A DNA stretch of 64,000 nt from Hanleya hanleyi (taxonomy: Eukaryota; Mollusca; Polyplacophora; Lepidopleurida; Hanleyidae). The notes under the pieces are model-generated. The model was not told the DNA's origin and ran no database searches. It saw only the letters and a list, made by a program, of their open reading frames with translations. A program made the translations under genes and the position numbers. Each line of letters opens with the position of its first letter. Within the stretch, counting starts at the first letter, position 1. The stretch lies in the NCBI GenBank assembly GCA_036873755.1, contig JAVTVY010037112.1, forward strand, positions 62,001 to 126,000, in the 5' to 3' direction. Shown here piece by piece: positions 36,801 to 51,800 of the stretch.

Positions 36801-39800
36801 TCTCGCCCCACCCTATCCCGCGCCACACCTATAGGGATAGGGAGATCGCGTGCCCTTTCTGTACTACTCATTGCGCACTACTCATCGCGCATGCGCAGTA
36901 GACCCATTCTACTGTAGGGTGTAAGCCTGGCCCATGGAATCTCCGGTAGTGAAAACCACAGGTCTCTCGCCCCACCCTATCCCGCGCCACACCTATGCGA
37001 CCCGCTTTGAGTGAGTAAAGCGGAATAGGAGGAGTCGGTCACGCCACGAATTATACTAGGGAGATGTATATTATACAGATATAATTATTGCATCATGAGA
37101 GTGGGACATCATGATTTGTGAGCTCGAGACAATAAGTGATATACAACGATCGCACAGCACGAGTTGTATATCACTTGTCGAGAGCTGACAAAACGTGATG
37201 CCCCAGTTTATAACATCCAATAGTTGTTTTATTATACCGATTGTCCTATTTGAATAAGGATGGTACGGTGAAATAAGCGTATCGTGTTCAACACTGCGCG
37301 ACCGTTGTTGATTTCAAAACGCCGTGTCAACATCGACTGTTCGATCTCGGATTGTTTGTCGACTCAATCGCATAATTTGGATGAGTAACGTTCTCGGTGA
37401 TCTTAGGTACATTTTCAAAGTTGCCAAATCGCATTCATTAATTTTCTATCACCAATGGACCGACGAAGATGCACATCAATCTTCGTTTCGGGGAGTATGT
37501 TGGCGAGCACTATGGGATGCAACTCTTAGTCCGGCAGATGTCGCTCTGCCGTGGTACATGACATTTATTCAGCGGTAAGGCAAGACATGACTGCATCATC
37601 ACTGAATATCACGATTTGTAGAATGATATTTGACAGGCTTTCAACCAATGAAAACATTACGAAGGTACCATAAAATCCATTTAACAACGAAACGACTAAA
37701 GTCTGTCCATTTTAATTAGTCGTCTACTTTGGAGCTTGCTAAAAATCAATAGTTTTTTCTTTGTTTTTTTGCGGCGTGTTTAACAAACTGTACTCTCCGT
37801 GATATCGATAATATTTCACGCTTGAAATAACTTTGTAATTCTTTCCACAAAAAAAACTCCAGTTTCATGTAGCGGGCCTCAATTACATAGGGAGACTAGA
37901 CTAGTACCCATCCACTGCGCATGACCCGCTATCGCTAAGCTTGTGGACTAGTATCTACTAATGAAAAGACGTAATGGCGGCCAAATTTGAGCCCATACCT
38001 TCAACATGGAGTGTTTATGAAATGGCTTGATGCGTAGAGGAAGTGCTACAGATCAATGTGAAAACTATCGCTCAAGATATGCGTCTATTTGATCTTGCTT
38101 TAGGATTTGATAACGGATAGTGTTATATGATGATATTCTGTAAAAGATTGTTTCTTTTATCGACCTTCAGTTCGGCCTTGTCAAGAACAGGCTGTACAGC
38201 TTGACGAGAGTGTCTGTGGGTCCGCGTCAGTCCGTAACATCACAGCAGAATTTTACACAACGTCACAATACGACGTTATAATGAAATTGTTAATCCGATT
38301 GTTGCATAACGTCACAAATACACGTCAACAGGTCATGACATCGCCGCTACAGTGAAGGTCGGCATTATTAGAAGCCTGTCGTCAATCGGCCCAACGTTAT
38401 TATACGACGGCGGCCAGTGTAATAGGGAGACGTCATAATGTATTCATGCTCACTTGCACAAAGGTCATTGATGCCGGTCCGTGGGAGTGTCGCTTATATC
38501 CCTTGCCCAGTGAAATTTCCGAATGATAAACTGCACACACCTCTATGACCATACAGAGCAATACAGACGATTAATGAATCAAACATGCTTAAAATTTATT
38601 TACAGTATACTCATTAAAAGATTGAAATCAAACCGCAACGGAATCACGAGAAATTGGAAGATGAACTAAATTCAAAAGAACTGCCTTGGACTTCAATATA
38701 CAGCTGTATTTATAGTACCTCAATGGACACCACCCAACAATATTGGCAATACCAAATTATTTACAGAATTCTATTTTGAAAATATGGGGTAAAGCCGATA
38801 CCGATATGTGTACCTTCTGCAACCAAAAGAAAGAAAGTATCCTGCTTTTATTTTTTGAATGTTTTTATTCGAAAGAAATTTGTGCTAGAGTTTTGTATGC
38901 TGAGAATTATAAATTTATGTCAAGCGTGATATATTATCGATTACAAGCGTCTGATCCGTCATTCATAATTCAGCCGTCGTCTATTACAGAAGGATATCGC
39001 GGTGTAATGGTGGTCATTTTGTAGAGGCCAGTTTGTTCTACACGATGCAAAAGGAAATTTATTCAGAGTTAACTACTGATTTTTGACAAGCTCCAAAGTA
39101 GACGACTAATTAAAATGGACAGATTATAACTCCATAATCACATAGAAAATTCTCTTAGCTATGTACAACATCCAATAGTACAAGGGTTAAACTCTGCCTA
39201 GAGATGTGTATATGAATGGAGCAGTATTTTGTCCCAACACTCACACGCCATTGTTGATGAAAATAGCGGGACTCTCGCTACCCTGAGCAGACAATAGAAC
39301 CATTACAGAATCTAGCGTCCCTGGCAGGTCTAGATCTGTACTGGTGCAGGCGACCAATAGGTAAAGACGGGTTGATTCATGTGTGACAAATGTAACGCTG
39401 TCAGTAAGAAAATGATGGTGAAACTGAAAATTGCGTTTTCATCGTTCTCTTTCTTTTTCTTGCCTTTTCATCGTTAAATCGTTCAAATGTATTTTATTTA
39501 ACACCAGATAAATATTTTTTAATTTATTGTATCCTTGTTGCCGACAGAAAATTGCGGAAATGAATAATTTGAAAATTTGGACAAAATATTGGCCACAAGT
39601 GCCTTTCAATAATATGACGACACTGAAAGTCACGATGTTGGCCATCTTAGATTAGTTCACATAAATCACATCGAGAGAGGGTAACCTTTAGAGACAAAGA
39701 GGATATTCACATATGTTCAACACTGCGCGACCGTTGTTGATTTCAAAACGCCGTGTCAACATCGACTGTTCGATCTCGGATTGTTTGTCGACTCAATCGC

Positions 39801-42800
39801 ATAATTTGGATGAGTAACGTTCTCGGTGATCTTAGGTACATTTTCAAAGTTGCCAAATCGCATTCATTAATTTTCTATCACCAATGGACCGACGAAGATG
39901 CACATCAATCTTCGTTTCGGGGAGTATGTTGGCGAGCACTATGGGATGCAACTCTTAGTCCGGCAGATGTCGCTCTGCCGTGGTACATGACATTTATTCA
40001 GCGGTAAGGCAAGACATGACTGCATCATCACTGAATATCACGATTTGTAGAATGATATTTGACAGGCTTTCAACCAATGAAAACATTACGAAGGTACCAT
40101 AAAATCCATTTAGCAACGAAACGACTAAAGTCTGTCCATTTTAATTAGTCGTCTACTTTGGAGCTTGCCAAAAATCAATAGTTTTTTCTTTATTTTTTTG
40201 CGGCGTGTTTAACAAACTGTACTCTCCGTGATATCGATAATATTTCACGCTTGAAATAACTTTGTAATTCTTTCCACAAAAAAACTCCAGTTTAATGTAG
40301 CGGGCCTCAATTACATAGGGAGACTAGACTAGTACCCATCCACTGCGCATGACCCGCTATCGCTAAGCTTGTGGACTAGTATCTACTAATGAAAAGACGT
40401 AATGGCGGCCAAATTTGAGCCCATACCTTCAACATGGAGTGTTTATGAAATGGCTTGATGCGTAGAGGAAGTGCTACAGATCAATGTGAAAACTATCGCT
40501 CAAGATATGCGTCTATTTCATCTTGCTTTAGGATTTGATAACGGATAGTGTTATATGATGATATTCTGTAAAAGATTGTTTCTTTTATCGACCTTCAGTT
40601 CGGCCTTGTCAAGAACAGGCTGTACAGCTTGACGAGAGTGTCTGTGGGTCCGCGTCAGTCCGTAACGTCACAGCAGAATTTTACACAACGTCACAATACG
40701 ACGTTATAATGAAATTGTTAATCCGATTGTTGCATAACGTCACAAATACACGTCAACAGGTCATGACATCGCCGCTACAGTGAAGGTCGGCATTATAGAA
40801 GCCTGTCGTCAATCGGCCCAACGTTATTATACGACGGCGGCCAGTCTAATAGGAGACGTCATAATGTATTCATGCTCACTTGCACAAAGGTCATTGATGC
40901 CGTAAAAAGTAATAACAGGCGGTCCGTGGGAGTGTCGCTTATATCCCTTGCCCAGTGGAATTTCCGAATGATAAACTGCACACGCCTCTATGACCGTACA
41001 GAGCAATACAGACGATTAATGAATCAAACATGCTTAAAATTTATTTACAGTATACTCATTAAAAGATTGAAATCAAACCGCAACGGAATCACGAGAAATT
41101 GGAAGATGAAATAAATTCAAAAGAACTGCCTTGGACTTCAATATACAGCTGTATTTATAGTACCTCAATGGACACCACCCAACAATATTGGCAATACCAA
41201 ATTATTTACAGAATTCTATTTTGAAAATATGGGGTAAAACCGATACCGATATATGTACCTTCTGCAACCAAAAGAAAGAAAGTATCCTGCTTTTATTTTT
41301 TGAATGTTTTTATTCGAAAGAAATTTGTGCTAGAGTTTTGTATGTTGAGAATTATAAATTTATGTCAAGCGTGATATATTATCGATTACAAGCGTCTGAT
41401 CCGTCATTCATAATTCAGCCGTCGTCTATTACAGAAGGATATCGCGGTGTAATGGTGGTCATTTTGTAGAGGCCAGTTTGTTCTACACGATGCAAAAGAA
41501 AATTTATTCAGAGTTAACTACTGATTTTTTACAAGCTCCAAAGTAGACGACTAATTAAAATGGACAGATTATAACTCCATAATCACATAGAAAATTCTCT
41601 TAGCTATGTACAACATCCAATAGTACAAGGGTTAAACTCTGCCTAGAAATGTGTATATGAATGGAGCAGTATTTTGTCCCAACACTCACACGCCATTGTT
41701 GATGAAAATAGCGGGACTCTCGCTACCCTGAGCAGACAATAGAACCATTACAGAATCTAGCGTCCCTGGCAGGTCTAGATCTGTACTAGTGCAGGCGACC
41801 AATAGGTAAAGACGGGTTGATTCATGTGTGACAAATGTAACGCTGTCGGTAAGAAAATGATGGTGAAACTGAAAATTGCGTTTTCATCGTTCTCTTTCTT
41901 TTTCTTGCCTTTTCATCGTTAAATCGTTCAAATGTATTTTATTTAACACCAGATAAATATTTTTTAATTTATTGTATCCTTGTTGCCGACAGAAAATTGC
42001 GGAAATGAATAATTTGAAAATTTGGACAAAATATTGGCCACAAGTGCCTTTCAATAATATGACGACACTGAAAGTCACGATGTTGGCCATCTTAGATTAG
42101 TTCACATAAATCACATCGAGAGAGGGTAACCTTTAGAGACAAAGAGGATATTCACATATGTTCAACACTGCGCGACCGTTGTTGATTTCAAAACGCCGTG
42201 TCAACATCGACTGTTCGATCTCGGATTGTTTGTCGACTCAATCGCATAATTTGGATGAGTAACGTTCTCGGTGATCTTAGGTACATTTTCAAAGTTGCCA
42301 AATCGCATTCATTAATTTTCTATCACCAATGGACCGACGAAGATGCACATCAATCTTCGTTTCGGGGAGTATGTTGGCGAGCACTATGGGATGCAACTCT
42401 TAGTCCGGCAGATGTCGCTCTGCCGTGGTACATGACATTTATTCAGCGGTAAGGCAAGACATGACTGCATCATCACTGAATATCACGATTTGTAGAATGA
42501 TATTTGACAGGCTTTCAACCAATGAAAACATTACGAAGGTACCATAAAATCCATTTAGCAACGAAACGACTAAAGTCTGTCCATTTTAATTAGTCGTCTA
42601 CTTTGGAGCTTGCCAAAAATCAATAGTTTTTTCTTTATTTTTTTGCGGCGTGTTTAACAAACTGTACTCTCCGTGATATCGATAATATTTCACGCTTGAA
42701 ATAACTTTGTAATTCTTTCCACAAAAAAACTCCAGTTTCATGTAGCGGGCCTCAATTACATAGGGAGACTAGACTAGTACCCATCCACTGCGCATGACCC

Positions 42801-45800
42801 GCTATCGCTAAGCTTGTGGACTAGTATCTACTAATGAAAAGACGTAATGGCGGCCAAATTTGAGCCCATACCTTCAACATGGAGTGTTTATGAAATGGCT
42901 TGATGCGTAGAGGAAGTGCTACAGATCAATGTGAAAACTATCGCTCAAGATATGCGTCTATTTGATCTTGCTTTAGGATTTGATAACGGATAGTGTTATA
43001 TGATGATATTCTGTAAAAGATTGTTTCTTTTATCGACCTTCAGTTCGGCCTTGTCAAGAACAGGCTGTACAGCTTGACGAGAGTGTCTGTGGGTCCGCGT
43101 CAGTCCGTAACGTCACAGCAGAATTTTACACAACGTCACAATACGACGTTATAATGAAATTGTTAATCCGATTGTTGCATAACGTCACAAATACACGTTA
43201 ACAGGTCATGACATCGCCGCTACAGTGAAGGTCGGCATTATTAGAAGCCTGTCGTCAATCGGCCCAACGTTATTATACGACGGCGGCCAGTCTAATAGGG
43301 AGACGTCATAATGTATTCATGCTCACTTGCACAAAGGTCATTGATGCCGTAAAAAGTAATAACAGGCGGTCCGTGGGAGTGTCGCTTATATCCCTTGCCC
43401 AGTGGAATTTCCGAATGATAAACTGCACACGCCTCTATGACCGTACAGAGCAATACAGACGATTAATGAATCAAACATGCTTAAAATTTATTTACAGTAT
43501 ACTCATTAAAAGATTGAAATCAAACCGCAACGGAATCACGAGAAATTGGAAGATGAACTAAATTCAAAAGAACTGCCTTGGACTTCAATATACAGCTGTA
43601 TTTATAGTACCTCAATGGACACCACCCAACAATATTGGCAATACCAAATTATTTACAGAATTCTATTTTGAAAATATGGGGTAAAACCGATACCGATATA
43701 TGTACCTTCTGCAACCAAAAGAAAGAAAGTATCCTGCTTTTATTTTTTGAATGTTTTTATTCGAAAGAAATTTGTGCTAGAGTTTTGTATGTTGAGAATT
43801 ATAAATTTATGTCAAGCGTGATATATTATCGATTACAAGCGTCTGATCCGTCATTCATAATTCAGCCGTCGTCTATTACAGAAGGATATCGCGGTGTAAT
43901 GGTGGTCATTTTGTAGAGGCCAGTTTGTTCTACACGATGCAAAAGAAAATTTATTCAGAGTTAACTACTGATTTTTTACAAGCTCCAAAGTAGACGACTA
44001 ATTAAAATGGACAGATTATAACTCCATAATCACATAGAAAATTCTCTTAGCTATGTACAACATCCAATAGTACAAGGGTTAAACTCTGCCTAGAGATGTG
44101 TATATGAATGGAGCAGTATTTTGTCCCAACACTCACACGCCATTGTTGATGAAAATAGCGGGACTCTCGCTACCCTGAGCAGACAATAGAACCATTACAG
44201 AATCTAGCGTCCCTGGCAGGTCTAGATCTGTACTAGTGCAGGCGACCAATAGGTAAAGACGGGTTGATTCATGTGTGACAAATGTAACGCTGTCGGTAAG
44301 AAAATGATGGTGAAACTGAAAATTGCGTTTTCATCGTTCTCTTTCTTTTTCTTGCCTTTTCATCGTTAAATCGTTCAAATGTATTTTATTTAACACCAGA
44401 TAAATATTTTTTAATTTATTGTATCCTTGTTGCCGACAGAAAATTGCGGAAATGAATAATTTGAAAATTTGGACAAAATATTGGCCACAAGTGCCTTTCA
44501 ATAATATGACGACACTGAAAGTCACGATGTTGGCCATCTTAGATTAGTTCACATAAATCACATCGAGAGAGGTTAACCTTTAGAGACAAAGAGGATATTC
44601 ACATATGTTCAACACTGCGCGACCGTTGTTGATTTCAAAACGCCGTGTCAACATCGACTGTTCGATCTCGGATTGTTTGTCGACTCAATCGCATAATTTG
44701 GATGAGTAACGTTCTCGGTGATCTTAGGTACATTTTCAAAGTTGCCAAATCGCATTCATTAATTTTCTATCACCAATGGACCGACGAAGATGCACATCAA
44801 TCTTCGTTTCGGGGAGTATGTTGGCGAGCACTATGGGATGCAACTCTTAGTCCGGCAGATGTCGCTCTGCCGTGGTACATGACATTTATTCAGCGGTAAG
44901 GCAAGACATGACTGCATCATCACTGAATATCACGATTTGTAGAATGATATTTGACAGGCTTTCAACCAATGAAAACATTACGAAGGTACCATAAAATCCA
45001 TTTAGCAACGAAACGACTAAAGTCTGTCCATTTTAATTAGTCGTCTACTTTGGAGCTTGCCAAAAATCAATAGTTTTTTCTTTATTTTTTTGCGGCGTGT
45101 TTAACAAACTGTACTCTCCGTGATATCGATAATATTTCACGCTTGAAATAACTTTGTAATTCTTTCCACAAAAAAACTCCAGTTTCATGTAGCGGGCCTC
45201 AATTACATAGGGAGACTAGATTAGTACCCATCCACTGCGCATGACCCGCTATCGCTAAGCTTGTGGACTAGTATCTACTAATGAAAAGACGTAATGGCGG
45301 CCAAATTTGAGCCCATACCTTCAACATGGAGTGTTTATGAAATGGCTTGATGCGTAGAGGAAGTGCTACAGATCAATGTGAAAACTATCGCTCAAGATAT
45401 GCGTCTATTTGATCTTGCTTTAGGATTTGATAACGGATAGTGTTATATGATGATATTCTGTAAAAGATTGTTCTTTTATCGACCTTCAGTTCGGCCTTGT
45501 CAAGAACAGGCTGTACAGCTTGACGAGAGTGTCTGTGGGTCCGCGTCAGTCCGTAACGTCACAGCAGAATTTTACACAACGTCACAATACGACGTTATAA
45601 TGAAATTGTTAATCCGATTGTTGCATAACGTCACAAATACACGTCAACAGGTCATGACATCGCCGCTACAGTGAAGGTCGGCATTATTAGAAGCCTGTCG
45701 TCAATCGGCCCAACATTATTATACGACGGCGGCCAGTCTAATAGGGAGACGTCATAATGTATTCATGCTCACTTGCACAAAGGTCATTGATGCCGTAAAA

Positions 45801-48800
45801 AGTAATAACAGGCGGTCCGTGGGAGTGTCGCTTATATCCCTTGCCCAGTGGAATTTCCGAATGATAAACTGCACACGCCTCTATGACCGTACAGAGCAAT
45901 ACAGACGATTAATGAATCAAACATGCTTAAAATTTATTTACAGTATACTCATTAAAAGATTGAAATCAAACCGCAACGGAATCACGAGAAATTGGAAGAT
46001 GAACTAAATTCAAAAGAACTGCCTTGGACTTCAATATACAGCTGTATTTATAGTACCTCAATGGACACCACCCAACAATATTGGCAATACCAAATTATTT
46101 ACAGAATTCTATTTTGAAAATATGGGGTAAAACCGATACCGATATGTGTACCTTCTGCAACCAAAAGAAAGAAAGTATCCTGCTTTTATTTTTTGAATGT
46201 TTTTATTCGAAAGAAATTTGTGCTAGAGTTTTGTATGTTGAGAATTATAAATTTATGTCAAGCGTGATATATTATCGATTACAAGCGTCTGATCCGTCAT
46301 TCATAATTCAGCCGTCGTCTATTACAGAAGGATATCGCGGTGTAATGGTGGTCATTTTGTAGAGGCCAGTTTGTTCTACACGATGCAAAGGAAAATTTAT
46401 TCAGAGTTAACTACTGATTTTTGACAAGCTCCAAAGTAGACGACTAATTAAAATGGACAGATTATAACTCCATAATCACATAGAAAATTCTCTTAGCTAT
46501 GTACAACATCCAATAGTACAAGGGTTAAACTCTGCCTAGAAATGTGTATATGAATGGAGCAGTATTTTGTCCCAACACTCACACGCCATTGTTGATGAAA
46601 ATAGCGGGACTCTCGCTACCCTGAGCAGACAATAGAACCATTACAGAATCTAGCGTCCCTGGCAGGTCTAGATCTGTACTAGTGCAGGCGACCAATAGGT
46701 AAAGACGGGTTGATTCATGTGTGACAAATGTAACGCTGTCGGTAAGAAAATGATGGTGAAACTGAAAATTGCGTTTTCATCGTTCTCCTTCTTTTTCTTG
46801 CTTTTTCATCGTTAAATCGTTCAAATGTATTTTATTTAACACCAGATAAATATTTTTAAATTTATTGTATCCTTGTTGCCGACAGAAAATTGCGGAAATG
46901 AATAATTTGAAAATTTGGACAAAATATTGGCCACAAGTGCCTTTCAATAATATGACGACACTGAAAGTCACGATGTTGGCCATCTTAGATTAGTTCACAT
47001 AAATCACATCGAGAGAGGTTAACCTTTAGAGACAAAGAGGATATTCACAGAGGCGGGGGTCTGCCCCCTTCTCCCTCTTCTACACTGCGGTACACCAAAA
47101 TGGTCACGTCGGATAGGATTTACTGACATCGCGTGCTACAGTATACAATGTTCAATTGGCAGGTTTATGTTGTGTTCCAATTTCGGTCTGAGATGTGAAG
47201 TCAAACGGTGCGTGACCTAGTAAAAAAATATCCAAAGGTCCCGCGGTGGCACTCGTCGGCGCAAGCAATCGCATCTGTAAGCAACTTTACAGTTAGGCCC
47301 ATTTTCGGGGTTGACTACTTGACACTAACGGATATTAGATAATAAGATTTTGAATTTTGTTTCTGTCTGTCAACATGCCATGTTGTCAGCAAATTGTTTC
47401 ATCAGTTGTTGCATTGCAGCTAATGCCACAACTGCATTTTGACAACTGCAGGCGCCTCCATCACTCGAATAAAGTGGTAGGGTCATGATGTTGATGCTTA
47501 TTGTCACAACTGGGGACCAGTAATTATTTAACGCATCATATATCACGTTTGATGTTTGAATAAATCTTTGATATATCCACGCGAGTGGTTGGTGGGTGTC
47601 TGGTGGGCACGGGATCCTGTTGCTTCAACGCATTTAGCTGAGAATAAACAGGAACTCGATAATGTGTTGTCTAGCCCTGTAATATGACTTGTCTTTATTG
47701 CACCATGTAAGCGTCCTGTCTATGTCTTGTGCGCTGTGCTCCGTGTTTTATAGGGTGGATGGGGGGTGCCCGGTTACATGCGGCTTCAAAGATTTCTTCT
47801 TTGAGATAGCAGGAACGCAACATGGCTGGATGGTGCTTAGTTGGTTTGTCGCAATATAGCTGATAATTGTTGAAAGCGACGTTAAATTCTATTCACTCAC
47901 TCACTCACTGTCAGCAAATTAACAATTTCTTGCGCTGTAAAACTCACCTTCACATACCTTATTGCTATCGTGTTCCTACGCGATTGCTCTATTGTAAAAC
48001 CTTACCACAGAACCAAAAGAAAATAGTCCCTGTAATGCCCAATGCCCATGCGCGAGTACCCAGTACCCTCTCTGTCTGACCACGTCACTTCTTTTCTTTC
48101 CTCTACAATCGTAGCGGTCAGACGTGGTTTCTAAGTGCTCTAGTAAAAGTTTCAAGATCTACATCTGGAATACCACGAATTTCCTTACTCATTACCTTGG
48201 ATTACCTACGGAGATTTCCTGGGATATTACCTTGAGAAGAGAGGGGAATATTACCAAATTCCTGGATTCGAGATTCCTACCTGGACTTCAAACACGTCAG
48301 GAAGTATACGTGTCGAATCATAATAAAGATGGCGTCCGTCTTCTGTGTTGTTTGTGGACGATCGAAACCCACGACGGATCCGCATTCAGCTTGTCAGCCG
48401 TGTAGAGGTGTTTGGTGCGATCAATATGCTAAATGTGCGGAATGTGAGCTTTGGCCCGACAACGTATTCCAACAATATCTTGTCGGTTCATATGACGGTG
48501 AAATTTTGCCCCCGCCCGGCTTCGATAGGGCCGAGAGCTTGGTCGCCTCTCCGTCTCGCTCTTCTGTGAACGAGCCGGACGAGTCTGCATCTCTTGATAT
48601 GTCCGTAACGCATGATATGGATGTAACTTCATCTAATAAATTGCCGAATGTCGTAAGCATTTCTCCTCCTCCTAGCACCCATTCTGTTTATCTAGGGACC
48701 AAGGTGGAGAACGAAGATGGCGGCCGTCCCGCAGGTAAGCTATTGCACGGGACGCCCTTGACCGTGACGGCTACCTTTGATCGTACATCTGTGACGTCAC

Positions 48801-51800
48801 TTCCGACCGAAGGTCCCCTGTTCAGAATAGTGAATCCGGAGAGTGTGACTTCTACCCTAGTCAAGGACCCGTCACTTCCGGAGAATCTGTCGTCATCTCG
48901 GCTCAGCTCATCTACGTCTACATTAATTACGGAGATGCCAGCTGTTCCAGCGACTGTAATATCACCTCGTCCTGTGCAGTCTACGGTGATTATTACACCC
49001 GTTTCCGGTTTTGCTGAGTCTCGCCATTCCCTCTTGAATGTACCGAGACTATCCAGGGCGCCTTTGCAACAGCCGTTGTCGGCACCTCCCCAGCTTACTC
49101 AACCGGAACATTGTCAACGTATGCCTGTGTCCAGTTACGACTTCCGGCCTACGGTAGCTCCGATTATATCGGATGCTTATATGCAACCACTGACTTCATA
49201 CCTTCCGGTATCGTCTTACCTTCCGGTATCGTCTTACCTTCCGGTATCATCGTCTCACATCGGAACTTCCGCCACTTTTTCTGCGCATGCTCCGACGTCG
49301 GCTACTACATCCTACTATAGGACTGCCTCTACGTACGATGTTCCTGTTGATGCATCGGTTTATGGTATTCCGGGTCTTTCATCGATGTAAGATACTAGAG
49401 TTACGTCATCTATGAACATAATTCCGGTTACGTCATCGGTGCATAGCAGTCCGGCTCTTCCCTATACTGCACCTCCGTATTCTCCACTTCCTGTACGTAG
49501 TGCAGTATATAGGCCTACATCGTATCCTTCTGTGGCTTCTGTAGCCCGACCTTTTGATGTACCCCGTCGAGTGTATCCTACTGCACGTATTCCTACACGA
49601 CCGACTTCCGGTACATCGGGTGCTTACTTCCGTTCTCCTACTCCTAGGCCTGTTAGATATGCTATGCCATATCATGCGCCTATACCGAGACGGCAAGTGA
49701 GGATTGCTCACCCACGTCTGCCTAGATACCCAGCTAGGCCTGCGATGTCACAGTATGCGGCTGCTTCCGGTTCCGCCTTACTTCCTCCTTCTGATAGGCA
49801 GTGCCCTCCAGCAACATCTATTCCTGCCAGCCTTTTCGATAGGTTCAATAGATTGTCTGCTGATTTTGCAGCCCTACAGCGTGACATGTTGATGCCTCCT
49901 CCACCACCTCCTACACCACTTCCGGTGCCTGAGTGGGCTGGCTATCAACCTCGCCCCGTATCATCAAGGAGGCCGACTTCCGATTCCCACCCTCATCTAC
50001 CACTTGATCTCTCGCAAGGTAGTAGACCTACACCTCCTTCGTTTGTGCCCAGGTTTACCTCTGTGGATCCTGTGACAGTGAATAACGTTGAGCCGGAAGT
50101 GGAAGAACGGACTTCCTTGTTTGATGCTGATCCGGATCTCGCCGCGTCCAGTTATTCTGATATACTGGCACGCCTTTACGAGTTGTTTCCGGATATGACT
50201 CCTCCGCCAGTTGTGGAATCCAGAAGGGTCACTGCGATGTCAGATCTCAGACAAGAGCCATCTCATCGCACATCACCTCCGCCTTCTAGAGCCGTTTTCG
50301 AATGTGCTGAACGCATGCGGGATGCCTTCTCTCTTCCTAAGACCCAAGATGAGAGGCAACGACAACAGGAATCTAGATCTCTATTTAAGAAATCTAATGG
50401 TGTCTTCCCGCTGGAGCGACCCGTTTTCCGGTCGTATTCAGTACACGGTTCACCCTGGCACGATCGAGCTGCAGTCCAGGAACCAGAACTCGATCAATTT
50501 CTTGGAGTTACTCCGCCCAAGAAAGACATTCCTCTTTCTGTTCGTCAGATTTGTCTACTGGAGGACACTTCTAGACAGGAGGTGGCGATTACTTCCCATC
50601 TGGATTGGTTCCTATATACCATTCGTACGATCCTTAATCGCATACCTCAGACGTCAGCTTCCGGTTTCGTGTCTGTTCCTGTTGATGACGTCAACCTGAT
50701 GAAGGACTTCTTGACGGCAGCTGCGCGTGCGGACGCGGACTTGATGGCATCTTCAGTCTTCATGTCCGCTATGTTCGTACACTTAAGGCGTCTGGCACTG
50801 TTCACGGCCCTGCCTACGTATACTCCGTCCAGTGTGAGGTCGTCCTTAAGGGAGCAGTCCCCCGCCTCGGGACTTCTGTTTGCCGGTGTACTACCAAAGC
50901 TGCAGAATGAAATGTCCTCTGCCAGGACCACGCATTCCTATTTTGCACCTCAACAGAGGAAGCGATCGGCCCCAGAGGCCTCGACGTCGTATTCCTCGGC
51001 CCCGAAGAAAGCTTCGTCTTCAAGTTCTTCTTCCGGTGCTGGTGCCAAGAAGGATGCGCCCTCCTCTTCGAAATCTGGCGGAGGCTCGAAGGGAGGGGGA
51101 GCGGCCACTCTAAACGTGGTGGCGGAAAAGGGAAGTCCGCTAAAGCTCCCAGAGAAATGGAGGGCAGTTCGGGCCATGCAGATGTGCTTCTTGATTCTTG
51201 ATGGCATGTCTTCATGTCCGCTATGTTCGTACACTTAAGGCGTCTGGCACTGTTCACGGCCCTGCCTACGTATACTCCGTCCAGTGTGAGGTCGTCCTTA
51301 AGGGAGCAGTCCCCCGCCTCGGGACTTCTGTTTGCCGGTGTACTACCAAAGCTGCAGAATGAAATGTCCTCTGCCAGGACCACGCATTCCTATTTTGCAC
51401 CTCAACAGAGGAAGCGATCGGCCCCAGAGGCCTCGACGTCGTATTCCTCGGCCCCGAAGAAAGCTTCGTCTTCAAGTTCTTCTTCCGGTGCTGGTGCCAA
51501 GAAGGATGCGCCCTCCTCTTCGAAATCTGGCGGAGGCTCGAAGGGAGGGGGAGCGGCCACTCTAAACGTGGTGGCGGAAAAGGGAAGTCCGCTAAAGCTC
51601 CCAAGAAATGAGGGCACGGGCCATGCAGATGTGCATTCTGCATGGCGAGACCGCACGTTGCCGCTGTTCTCAATTCCACCAAATCCGGCGCTTCCGGTAG
51701 GCGGGAGACTTGTAAGTTTTTGGCAGAATTGGGAGGCAATCCAGGCGGATTCGTGGGTGTTGAACACCCTACGTCATGGGTATCGACTGGAGTTCGCCAC

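Larger units (their letters stand above)
37285..47049 (+). repeat. Four-copy tandem array of a 2.45-kb composite unit
   Basis: Units start with TGTTCAACACTGCGCGACCG at 37285, 39714, 42159 and 44606 (spacings 2429, 2445, 2447), and the last ends at 47049 in GAGGATATTCACA. By eye the units differ by only a handful of bases. Unit 1 lacks about 16 bp that the others have near 40905 (GTAAAAAGTAATAACAG). Each unit contains the head of a dispersed element, a 1.42-kb nested segment with terminal inverted repeats, and a LINE C-terminal fragment. The array lies entirely in the 21.8-kb MATE intron. Confidence 0.93.

Noticed and set aside
37324..47049. Repeated small genes in the tandem units
   Set aside because: The frames are short, start at non-ATG codons and match LINE or dispersed-repeat sequence; identity among units reflects DNA duplication.
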